From: Serratia oryzae
GTDB taxonomy: Bacteria; Pseudomonadota; Gammaproteobacteria; Enterobacterales; Enterobacteriaceae
Assembly: GCF_001976145.1 (NCBI RefSeq)
Contig: NZ_MOXD01000002.1
Location: 124,001 to 188,000 of the forward strand
Reading direction: 5' to 3'
Length of the DNA: 64,000 bases
This document shows, in pieces, positions 56,242 through 64,000 of the stretch. Numbering within the stretch: the stretch's first letter is position 1; each line of letters begins with the position of its first letter. A program made the translations under genes and the position numbers. The notes under the pieces were generated by a model. It was not told the DNA's origin and searched no databases. It was given only the letters and a program-made list of their open reading frames with translations.

Positions 56242-56822
56242 TGACAGATACCACCAACCAGCGCAGCGGGGCCCCGGTGGGATCGCCCGCCGTCGCCGCA
56301 CGGGTTAACCGCAGGAACAGCGATGGGGTCTCTTCCCGCGATCGCATGCTGCCCGCGCTGTTCGATCGGCTGACGGACTTTGAACCGCAGAATAAGCGGG
56401 AAGCGGACAGCAACAAGACCATTGCGCACAGCACGCTGCGCAACATGATCCTGCGCGATTTGCAGTGGTTGTTTAACTGCAACAACAACGAACCGATGAT
56501 CGATCTGCAGGCCTTTCCCGAAGTCCGGCGCTCTACCCTCAACTACGGCATTACGCCGCTGGCGGGGAAAAGGATGTCGGAAATCGAGTGGCCGGATATC
56601 CAGAAAAACCTCACTCAGGCCATCCTCAATTTTGAACCGCGCATTATTCCGCAGCAGCTGAAGCTGCTGTGTATCTCCGGCAGGGACGATCTGGATACGC
56701 ACAACGTCCTGTCGATCGAGATCCGCGGGTTGCTGTGGTGCAGCCCCCATCCGCTGGAGTTCTGTTTCCGTTCCGACGTCGATTTGGAAAACGGTTATTT
56801 CAATCTCAAAGACATAGGGTGA
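56241..56822 (+). CDS. tssE: T6SS baseplate protein TssE
   Basis: TssE (193 residues) is the gp25-like baseplate wedge protein at the sheath base. SRDRMLPALFDRLTD and the gp25 core NYGITPL...ILNFEPRII are present, along with a Glu in the EIEW stretch. The start overlaps the tagJ stop (TGATG), and tssF follows four bases after its stop. Confidence 0.94.
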   Translation: MTDTTNQRSGAPVGSPAVAARVNRRNSDGVSSRDRMLPALFDRLTDFEPQNKREADSNKTIAHSTLRNMILRDLQWLFNCNNNEPMIDLQAFPEVRRSTLNYGITPLAGKRMSEIEWPDIQKNLTQAILNFEPRIIPQQLKLLCISGRDDLDTHNVLSIEIRGLLWCSPHPLEFCFRSDVDLENGYFNLKDIG

Positions 56823-56826
56823 GGAC

Positions 56827-58713
56827 ATGGACAGTAAACTGCTTGAGTACTATAACCGTGAGCTGCTCTATCTGCGCGAAATGGGCGCCGAGTTCGCCGA
56901 GAGCTACCCGAAAGTGGCGGGGCGTTTGGGGATGCAGGGGATCGACGTTGGCGATCCTTACGTCGAGCGCCTGATGGAAGGCTTTGCCTTTCTCACTTCG
57001 CGCATTCAACTGAAGATGGACGCGGAGTTCCCGCGTTTCTCGCAGCGGATGCTGGAGGTGATTTACCCTAACTACCTTTCGCCCACCCCGTCGATGGCGG
57101 TGGCCGAGCTGCACCCCGACGGCCGCAAGGGCAACATCAACGCCGGGTTTCTGGTGCCAAGGGGCACGGTGATGACCTGCGACACCTTCAGGAAGAACGG
57201 CATTGTCTGCAAATACCGCACCGCCCACGACGTGACGCTGTACCCGCTCAGTATCCGCCAGGTTGCGCTGGGGGCTTTGCCCGCCGATATCGTCAGCACC
57301 GCCAAGTTCAACCGCAACGCCAGCCGCCATGCGTTGCGCATCCGCCTGCGGCTGGACGATAACGTCACCTTTGACAGCCTGAACCTCGACAAGCTGATGT
57401 TTTACCTCAGCGGCCAGGATCTGGAAGCCATGCAGTTGCTGGAGCTGTTGATGCAGCACACCACCGGCATTATCTGCCAGCCGGTGGGGGCAGTTCTTGA
57501 GCAGCGCCATTATTTGCCGAAAGAGCATTTGCACCATGAGGGGTTCGACGCCGATCAGGCGCTGTTGCCCAACGATCTGCGCAACTTTGACGGTTATCGT
57601 CTGCTGCAAGAGTATTTTGCCTTTCCCGCCCGCTTCCGCTTTTTCAGCGTCTCTGGGCTGGCGGCGCTGTTTGGTGCGGGCAAAACGCAGCATGGCGATG
57701 TGCGCGAGTTTGAGATCGTTCTGCTGCTGGACAAAGAGCTACCGGCGTTGGCCAAACGCATTGACGCCAGCCACCTTGCGCTGCACTGCACGCCGGTGAT
57801 CAACCTGTTCCCCAAGGTGGCGGAACGCATCACGCTGAATGACAAAAGCAACGAATACCATCTGGTGGTGGACAATATTCAGCCGTTGGATTTTGAGGTG
57901 TTCTCCGTGCAACGGCTGTGGGGAACCTCGGCCAACAGCCAGCAGGAGCAGGAATTCCGGCCGTTTTATTGCACCCAGGGGCGCGATGGGCAGAACTACG
58001 GTGCCTACTTCTCTTTGCGCCGCTCGCCGCGCCCGCCCTCGGTGCAGAGCCAGCGCCAAGGGGCGCGCAGCAGTTATTCCGGCTCGGAGGTGTTCCTGTC
58101 GCTGGTCGACGCCTATCACACCCCTTGGCGTAACGATCTGGAGTACATCACGGCGGAAGTGCTGGCGACCAATCGCGATCTGCCCCTGTTGCTGCAACGG
58201 CAGGAGGCGCTCTCTTTCGTGGTGGCCGACTCGATCCCGCTGCGTCAGGTTACCTTGAAAACGCCGCTGTCCCCGCCGCGCGAGGCGCTGGCGGAAGGCC
58301 GCATCTCCTGGGGGCTGATCAGCCAGCTGCAGTTGGATTATCTCAGCCTGATGGAAGGGGATGACGAGCAGGGCGCGCGGGCGCTGCGGGAACTGCTGAC
58401 GCTGTACGCTAAGCTGGATGAACCGCAGATTACCAAGGAGATCAAAGGGGTGCAGCACTGCCGCCTGTCGCCTTCCTATCAGCGTGCGCCCGCGCCCGGG
58501 CCGATCGTGTTTTCACGCGGCGTGGCCATTGATCTGACCATTGATGAACAGGCATTTTCCGGCAGCACGCCATACCTGCTTGGCTGCGTGCTGGAGCGGT
58601 TGTTCAGCCGCATGGTAACGATGAACACCTTTGTCACTACCTCACTGAGCACCCCGCAGCGCGGTAAGATCGCCCAGTGGCGGCCGCGCATGGGCAGGAG
58701 AACCCTGATATGA
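56827..58713 (+). CDS. tssF: T6SS baseplate protein TssF
   Basis: TssF (628 residues) forms the baseplate wedge with TssG, TssE and TssK. It starts MDSKLLEYYNRELLYLREMGAEFAE as in most TssF proteins, and ends with the conserved VLERLFSRMVTMNTFVTTSL...QWRPRMGRRTLI. Its stop overlaps the tssG start. Confidence 0.96.
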   Translation: MDSKLLEYYNRELLYLREMGAEFAESYPKVAGRLGMQGIDVGDPYVERLMEGFAFLTSRIQLKMDAEFPRFSQRMLEVIYPNYLSPTPSMAVAELHPDGRKGNINAGFLVPRGTVMTCDTFRKNGIVCKYRTAHDVTLYPLSIRQVALGALPADIVSTAKFNRNASRHALRIRLRLDDNVTFDSLNLDKLMFYLSGQDLEAMQLLELLMQHTTGIICQPVGAVLEQRHYLPKEHLHHEGFDADQALLPNDLRNFDGYRLLQEYFAFPARFRFFSVSGLAALFGAGKTQHGDVREFEIVLLLDKELPALAKRIDASHLALHCTPVINLFPKVAERITLNDKSNEYHLVVDNIQPLDFEVFSVQRLWGTSANSQQEQEFRPFYCTQGRDGQNYGAYFSLRRSPRPPSVQSQRQGARSSYSGSEVFLSLVDAYHTPWRNDLEYITAEVLATNRDLPLLLQRQEALSFVVADSIPLRQVTLKTPLSPPREALAEGRISWGLISQLQLDYLSLMEGDDEQGARALRELLTLYAKLDEPQITKEIKGVQHCRLSPSYQRAPAPGPIVFSRGVAIDLTIDEQAFSGSTPYLLGCVLERLFSRMVTMNTFVTTSLSTPQRGKIAQWRPRMGRRTLI

Positions 58714-59759
58714 ATTCCGCCATGAAAGTGCGCAGCAGCCCGCGCCTGCCGGAGGATTTCTGGACCTCGCTCACCGAACACCCCTATGAGCACGATCTGT
58801 TCCAGATCCTGCGGCGCCTTGACGCGCAGGGCGGGCTCGATTGGCCGCTCGGGCGCGCGCCGCATCCGCGCCAGGAGCCGATACGCCTGGGGCAACAGCC
58901 TTCGCTGTCGTTCGCGCCCTCCACGCTGGCCAGCGCCGGGCCCGCCAGAAATGCGCCGTCATACCAGTTGCTGATCTACAGCTTCGGGCTGTTTGGCCCC
59001 AACGGCCCGCTGCCGCTGCATTTTACCGAATACGTGCGCGAGCGTTATCTGCACCATCAGGACCGGACGCTGCTCGACTTTATCAACCTGTTCCACCATC
59101 GCCTGATCCTGCTGTTTTACCGCGCCTGGGCCAACAGCCAGCCGACCGTGTCGCTCGATCGCGAAGACGATCGCTCCTTTACCCGCTACCTCTCCGCGCT
59201 GGTGGGGCTGGGCGTGGAGGGGCTACGCCCACGGGATAGCCTGCCTACCCACGCCAAGTATTTTATGGCGGGGCACCTGGTGCGGCAGGGGCGCGACGCC
59301 GAAGGGTTGGCGAAGATCCTGCGGCACTACTTTCAGGTGCCGGTACGCATTATAGAGAACATTCCCGTGTGGTTAGCCATCGCCCCGGAGCAGCAGACGC
59401 AACTGGTGGCGGGCCAGGCATTGCAACTGGGGCGCGACGCGTTTCTTGGCCGCGCGGTGCGCGACGTTCAGCACAAATTCCGCATTGAGCTGGGGCCGAT
59501 GTCGCTGGCGGAGTATCACAGCTTTATGCCCGGCGGCCCGCAGGCGCTCGCGCTGCGCGACTGGGTGCGGCACTACCTCGGCATCGAATATATCTGGGAT
59601 GTGCGCCTGATCCTGCGCAAGCAGGAAGTCAGCAGAACAGCGCTGAGCGGCGGGCAGCGCCTCGGGTTGAGTAGCTGGCTACGTGATGCCGAACATGACA
59701 ACGATGCGGGTGAGCTGATTTTTTCACCTGAGCCCATCGAAGGGCAGTATTGCCATTGA
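58710..59759 (+). CDS. tssG: T6SS baseplate protein TssG
   Basis: TssG (349 residues) is a wedge component. Family motifs are PYEHDLFQILRRLDAQ, NGPLPLHFTEYVRERYLHHQD, FINLFHHRLILLFYRAWA and the C-terminal WVRHYLGIEYIWDVRLILRKQEV. The ATG at 58710 overlaps the tssF stop (ATGA) and has AGGAG nine bases upstream. An in-frame ATG at 58677 would overlap tssF by 37 bases and is less likely. Confidence 0.95.
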   Translation: MNSAMKVRSSPRLPEDFWTSLTEHPYEHDLFQILRRLDAQGGLDWPLGRAPHPRQEPIRLGQQPSLSFAPSTLASAGPARNAPSYQLLIYSFGLFGPNGPLPLHFTEYVRERYLHHQDRTLLDFINLFHHRLILLFYRAWANSQPTVSLDREDDRSFTRYLSALVGLGVEGLRPRDSLPTHAKYFMAGHLVRQGRDAEGLAKILRHYFQVPVRIIENIPVWLAIAPEQQTQLVAGQALQLGRDAFLGRAVRDVQHKFRIELGPMSLAEYHSFMPGGPQALALRDWVRHYLGIEYIWDVRLILRKQEVSRTALSGGQRLGLSSWLRDAEHDNDAGELIFSPEPIEGQYCH

Positions 59760-59791
59760 TATTCATTAAAACAAATCATTAAGGTGTAAGC

Positions 59792-62410
59792 ATGAGAGAG
59801 ATCAGCCGCGCAGTTCTGTTTGGCAAATTAAACGGCCTGTTACTCAGCAGCCTGGAAAACGCCACCTCATTTTGCAAACTCAGAGGCAACCCCTATGTGG
59901 AGTTGACCCACTGGATCCACCAGTTGCTACAGCACCCTGATGGCGACTGGCAGCAGATTATCCGCCACTTCGGCATCAATGCGGGCAAGCTGGGGGAAGA
60001 TGTGGTCGCCGCTATCGATCGGCTGCCGCGCGGTGCCAGCTCGGTGTCGGATCTGTCGGAGCATATCGACAGCGCCGTCGAACGCTCTTGGCTCTTCAGT
60101 TCGCTGAAGTTCGGTGCCCAGCAGATCCGCGGCGGCCATCTGCTGCTGGGCATGCTCAATACCACCAATCTGCATAACCAACTGCTGGCGATTTCGCCCT
60201 GTTTCGCCCAGATCAGCAGTGAAAGCCTGTTGCAGCAGTTTGAGGCGATCCTGCTCTCTTCTTCTGAAACGGCGCTGGCTGCCGCGCAGAGCAGCACGGT
60301 GGCATCTCCCCGCAGCGGTGAAAGCATGCTTGAGCAATACGGCAGCAACCTGACGGAAAAAGCGCGCCGTGGCGAGCTGGATCCGGTGACCGGGCGTGAT
60401 GAGGAGATCCGGCAAATCGTCGATATCCTGATGCGCCGCCGGCAGAACAACCCGTTGCTGACCGGCGAGGCGGGCGTGGGGAAAACCGCGGTGGTGGAAG
60501 GGCTGGCGGCCTATATCGCCGCGGGCGATGTGCCGCCGAAACTGCGCGACGTCACGCTGTATCAGCTGGATATGGGGATGTTGCAGGCGGGGGCGGGGGC
60601 CAAGGGCGAGTTCGAACAGCGCCTGCGGGCGGTGATTGACGAGGTGCAGTCCAGCCCGTCGCCGATCATTCTGTTCGTTGACGAAATCCACACGCTGATT
60701 GGCGCAGGCGGTGCGCAGGGCACCGGCGATGCCGCCAACCTGCTGAAACCGGCGCTGGCGCGGGGCCAGTTGCGCACCATCGGTGCCACCACCTGGTCGG
60801 AATATAAAAAATACATCGAAAAAGATCCGGCCCTGACCCGCCGCTTTCAGGTGGTGCAGGTGCTTGAGCCTGACGAAAGCAAAGCGGTGCTGATGCTGCG
60901 TCATCTGCGCCACACGCTGGAGCAGCATCACCAGATCATCCTGCTGGATGAGGCGGTGGAAGCGGCGGTGCGCCTGTCCCACCGTTATATCCCCGATCGC
61001 CAGTTGCCGGATAAAGCCATCAGCCTGCTGGATACCGCCTGCGCCAGGGTGGCGGTCAGCCAGCATGCCGAACCGGGCCGGGTGGAAAGCTGCCGCCGCC
61101 AGATCGAGGCGCTGGAAACCGAGCTGGAGGTGGCGGTGCGCGATGTGCGCATCGGTGCCGGTGACGCGCAGCGCCCGGATCAGATCCGGCAGCAGTTGGA
61201 GCAGGCCCGGCAGCGGCTGGCCGCCCTCAACGCCCGCTGGAACGACGAGCGGGTGCTGGTCAACGAAATCATCGAGCTGCGCGCCAAACTTTACCGCCCC
61301 GGCGAAATCGCGGATGACGAGGACGCCTGGCGCTCGAACCTCAACGAACTACAGCAACAGCTGGCCGTTTTGCAGGGGGACGATCCGCTGCTGTTTTCCT
61401 CGGTGGATGCCAACACCATCGCCTCGGTGGTGGCTGACTGGACAGGCATTCCGCTGGGCCGCATGATGAAGAATGAGGTGGAAGCGGTGCTCAAGCTGGC
61501 AGACAGCTTAAACGAGCGGGTGATCGGCCAGAAACATGGCCTTGAACTGATCGCCCGCCGCCTGATTACCTCGCGTGCCAGCCTGGACGATCCGAACAAG
61601 CCGATCGGGGTCTTTATGCTGTGCGGCCCTTCCGGCGTGGGGAAAACCGAAACCGCCCACGCGCTGGCAGAAAACTTCTACGGCGGGGAGCGCAATGTGA
61701 TCACCATCAACATGAGCGAGTTTCAGGAGCCGCACACCGTCTCCACCCTGAAAGGGGCACCTCCGGGCTATGTGGGTTACGGCGAAGGGGGCGTACTGAC
61801 CGAAGCGGTGCGTCGCCGCCCTTACAGCGTTATTTTGCTCGATGAGATCGAGAAAGCGCACTCCGACGTGCATGAAATTTTCTATCAGGTGTTCGATAAA
61901 GGCTGGATGGAAGATGGCGAAGGGCAACGCATCGATTTCCGCAACACCATCATCATTCTCACTTCTAATGTAGGCAGCGAGGTGGTGAACGCGCTGTGCG
62001 CCGATCCGGCCCTGTTGCCGGAATGCGATCAACTCACCGCCGCGCTGCGCGATACCCTGCTGCGCGCGTTTCCTGCCGCGCTGCTCGGCCGTTTGAACGT
62101 GATCCCTTACTATCCGCTGAGCGATACCGTGCTGGGGGATATTGTGAAGCTGCAGTTAGAGCGGATCCGCAAGCGCCTGCTGGAAAGCCACCACATGACC
62201 TGCTCGTTTGATGATGAGGTGATCCAACAGATCGTCAACCGCTGTACGGAAGTGGAATCCGGCGGGCGCATGGTGGATACCATTCTGACCAATACTCTGC
62301 TGCCGCAGATCAGCCACCGTTTGCTGAGCGCCAGCACCGAGCTGCAGCCGTTCCGCCACCTGCATATCAGCTATGCCAATAAGGCCTTTGCCTATGACTT
62401 CCGTGCGTAA
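59792..62410 (+). CDS. tssH: T6SS disassembly ATPase ClpV (TssH)
   Basis: ClpV (872 residues) is a ClpB-type double AAA+ unfoldase that recycles contracted sheath. The N-domain occupies about 1-150. Walker A1 GEAGVGKT is at 225-232, and a coiled-coil insertion lies at about 420-510. Walker A2 GPSGVGKT is at 612-619, with the arginine-finger and C-terminal D2-small domain after it. AAGGTG precedes the ATG. It lies between tssG and the kinase gene. Confidence 0.97.
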   Translation: MREISRAVLFGKLNGLLLSSLENATSFCKLRGNPYVELTHWIHQLLQHPDGDWQQIIRHFGINAGKLGEDVVAAIDRLPRGASSVSDLSEHIDSAVERSWLFSSLKFGAQQIRGGHLLLGMLNTTNLHNQLLAISPCFAQISSESLLQQFEAILLSSSETALAAAQSSTVASPRSGESMLEQYGSNLTEKARRGELDPVTGRDEEIRQIVDILMRRRQNNPLLTGEAGVGKTAVVEGLAAYIAAGDVPPKLRDVTLYQLDMGMLQAGAGAKGEFEQRLRAVIDEVQSSPSPIILFVDEIHTLIGAGGAQGTGDAANLLKPALARGQLRTIGATTWSEYKKYIEKDPALTRRFQVVQVLEPDESKAVLMLRHLRHTLEQHHQIILLDEAVEAAVRLSHRYIPDRQLPDKAISLLDTACARVAVSQHAEPGRVESCRRQIEALETELEVAVRDVRIGAGDAQRPDQIRQQLEQARQRLAALNARWNDERVLVNEIIELRAKLYRPGEIADDEDAWRSNLNELQQQLAVLQGDDPLLFSSVDANTIASVVADWTGIPLGRMMKNEVEAVLKLADSLNERVIGQKHGLELIARRLITSRASLDDPNKPIGVFMLCGPSGVGKTETAHALAENFYGGERNVITINMSEFQEPHTVSTLKGAPPGYVGYGEGGVLTEAVRRRPYSVILLDEIEKAHSDVHEIFYQVFDKGWMEDGEGQRIDFRNTIIILTSNVGSEVVNALCADPALLPECDQLTAALRDTLLRAFPAALLGRLNVIPYYPLSDTVLGDIVKLQLERIRKRLLESHHMTCSFDDEVIQQIVNRCTEVESGGRMVDTILTNTLLPQISHRLLSASTELQPFRHLHISYANKAFAYDFRA

Positions 62411-62428
62411 CCCTGCGGGGAGCGAACC

Positions 62429-63370
62429 GTGCTGACGGCCTATACAGGGTTAGCCACGGCGGTGTGCGGGGGCCGCGCTCAGGCGCTGCCTCCGGGCTAT
62501 CGCTTTGCACAACTGGAGATTCAGCAGGCGATTGGCGAAGGTGGCTTCAGCATCGTTTATCAGGCGTTCGATCATCAGCAGCAACGTTTCGCCGCCGTTA
62601 AGGAATATATTCCTACCACGATCGCAGAGCGAAATGCTGAAGGCGTGGTTGTGCCGCGTAACCCGTTCCTGCTGCCGACCTTCAACGCCGGGCGGGATTA
62701 CTTTTGCCAGGAAGCCAAAATACTCGGCAGCCTTGCGCACCCCGGCATACCGCCGCTTTGGGATTTCTGGCAGGCGAATGGCAGCGCCTATATCAGCACG
62801 CCACTTTACGGTGGCACCACCCTGAAGAAACGCTATGCGCAACACCCCGCACTGGTGACCGAAACCTGGCTCAGAAGGCTGCTGGCTTCGCTGCTGCCTA
62901 CCGTTGCGGCGGTACACCGTCAGGGCTGCCTGCACCGGGATATTTCGTGGGATAACATACAGATTGCGGAACATCAGTGGCCAATTCTGTTAGATTTCGG
63001 CTCCGCCTGCTTCTGGGCTACGGGGGGCGCAAGAGAAACCAACATCGTGCTAAAGCCCGGGTTCTCGCCGGTGGAACTCTATTGCAACAGCGGCGGTTAC
63101 GCCCACGGCCCTTGGTCGGATATCTATGCCATCGGTGCGCTGCTGGCTACGCTTATTACCGGCCGCCTACCGCCGGTCAGCCTGACGCGCTCGATTGAAG
63201 ACCGCTATCAGCCGTTGGCGCAGTGCGGCCCAGCCGGCTATTCCCAACGGTTTTTGCGGGCCATCGACGCTGCGCTTGAGGTTCACCCCGCCGATCGGCC
63301 GCAGGATATCGCCGCCTTTGCCCGGTTATTGGCGATCGACCTGCACGGCCAGGCCTGCGTGATTACTTAA
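62429..63370 (+). CDS. PpkA-like Ser/Thr protein kinase (TagE)
   Basis: A 313-residue eukaryote-type kinase. The glycine loop GEGGFS is at 36-41, Lys58 in AAVKEY, Glu95, the catalytic HRD at 169-171 with Asn176, and DFG at 189-191. All catalytic residues are present, so it should be active. The protein is only the kinase domain: there is no membrane segment and no periplasmic or VWA part as in P. aeruginosa PpkA. The start is GTG with GGGGAG six bases upstream. It likely phosphorylates TagH. It overlaps the convergent chaperone gene by eight bases. Confidence 0.9.
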   Translation: MLTAYTGLATAVCGGRAQALPPGYRFAQLEIQQAIGEGGFSIVYQAFDHQQQRFAAVKEYIPTTIAERNAEGVVVPRNPFLLPTFNAGRDYFCQEAKILGSLAHPGIPPLWDFWQANGSAYISTPLYGGTTLKKRYAQHPALVTETWLRRLLASLLPTVAAVHRQGCLHRDISWDNIQIAEHQWPILLDFGSACFWATGGARETNIVLKPGFSPVELYCNSGGYAHGPWSDIYAIGALLATLITGRLPPVSLTRSIEDRYQPLAQCGPAGYSQRFLRAIDAALEVHPADRPQDIAAFARLLAIDLHGQACVIT

Positions 63371-64000
63371 CGAACGCCTCGAAGGGGATGATGGCTCCGT
63401 AGTCATTAACGAAGCTGCCGCTGACCTTGCTGCCCGCATGGCCCGGCAGAGTGAACACCTGGGTAGAACGTGGGGCGATCATCGCTCCTTCGAGTTTTTT
63501 GCCATTCACCGACAGATAGGCGAAAGAGACATAGTATGGCGTCGGGTTGTTGGCCAGCAGGTTGCTGTCTTGGGTGCTCCAGGTAAGCACCTTGATGGTA
63601 TCGTTGGCACTGCCTTGCAAGCTCGCCGGGCGATAGAACAGCTTGATGCGGTTACGTAAGACGAGCTGCACGCGGTTGTTGTCGTCTTTGGCGGGGACTT
63701 CCTGCACGTTCAGCCAAAACAGGGATTCTCTGTCTATCGGAAGGTTGTTACCGGTATAGATGAGGCGCAGCCGCTGGCCTTTACCGGGATCGACACGGCT
63801 GATCAGCGGGCTTAACAGAAACGGGACTTTGATGGTTGCAGGTTTGGCGTCGGCATTGCCGTCATCAATCCAGTTTTGCAGCACCACCGATGTTGTCCCC
63901 ACATTATCGACCTGAAGGCTGACGTCTTTGGAGTCCGACAGATAAATTACGCGGGTGCCGTTCAGCGCGACACTGGCCGGAGCAGCGCAGCTGAACAGGG
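63363..64000 (-). CDS. Fimbrial periplasmic chaperone, 5' end beyond the window
   Basis: A PapD/FimC-like chaperone, cut at its 5' end by the window edge. The visible frame stays open to position 64000 and covers the end of a signal peptide (LFSCAAPA) followed by VALNGTRVIYLSDSKDVSLQV. Then come VPFLLSPLISRVDPGKGQRLRLIYT and DRESLFWLNVQEVP, the hallmark chaperone motifs, and NRIKLFYRP. It probably belongs to a usher-type fimbrial operon lying to the right. It converges with the kinase gene. Confidence 0.93.
   Translation of the reverse strand, partial: LFSCAAPASVALNGTRVIYLSDSKDVSLQVDNVGTTSVVLQNWIDDGNADAKPATIKVPFLLSPLISRVDPGKGQRLRLIYTGNNLPIDRESLFWLNVQEVPAKDDNNRVQLVLRNRIKLFYRPASLQGSANDTIKVLTWSTQDSNLLANNPTPYYVSFAYLSVNGKKLEGAMIAPRSTQVFTLPGHAGSKVSGSFVNDYGAIIPFEAFVK

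Overview
The window looks like a chromosome segment of an enterobacterium, most likely Serratia or a close relative. Three things suggest this: the gene order matches the E. coli rsmS-ybbP region almost gene for gene, the protein sequences are close to enterobacterial ones, and ERIC repeats sit in several intergenic gaps. The genus call is an inference from gene content; no search was run.

Positions 1-33006 are conserved housekeeping backbone: rsmS, priC, ybaN, apt, dnaX-ybaB-recR, htpG, adk, hemH, gsk, ybaL, fsr, ushA, ybaK, the small RNA gene chiX, ybaP, cueR, ybbJ-qmcA, cnoX, ybbO, tesA and ybbA-ybbP. It differs from the E. coli order in four places. A CdaR-like regulator, a GntP-family permease and a glycerate kinase lie between adk and hemH. 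A large family 3 glycoside hydrolase lipoprotein lies between ushA and ybaK. The copA position holds only a 71-residue metal-binding protein behind a CueR-type promoter. No fetAB pair lies between qmcA and cnoX.

Positions 33007-33870 are a long, visibly AT-rich gap. Positions 33871-63370 encode a complete type VI secretion system (T6SS), all on the + strand. It starts with a spike-loading block: VgrG, a DUF2169/pentapeptide protein, a second pentapeptide protein, a DUF3540 protein and a PAAR-like DUF4150 protein. Then come tssJ, tssK, tssL, tssM, tagF, tssA, tssB, tssC, hcp, an FHA protein (tagH), the phosphatase pppA, tagJ, tssE, tssF, tssG, tssH (clpV) and a PpkA-like kinase. The content and much of the order resemble the Pseudomonas aeruginosa H1 system, including a kinase/phosphatase/FHA switch. 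All 13 core components are present. I see no recognisable toxin or immunity gene in the window.

The window ends inside a convergent fimbrial chaperone gene. Regulatory features I can support are a heat-shock type promoter for htpG, the programmed -1 frameshift signal in dnaX, the ChiX gene with its promoter and terminator, the CueR-type promoter, several hairpins, four full-length or expanded ERIC elements plus one fragment, and three copies of a short palindromic repeat.
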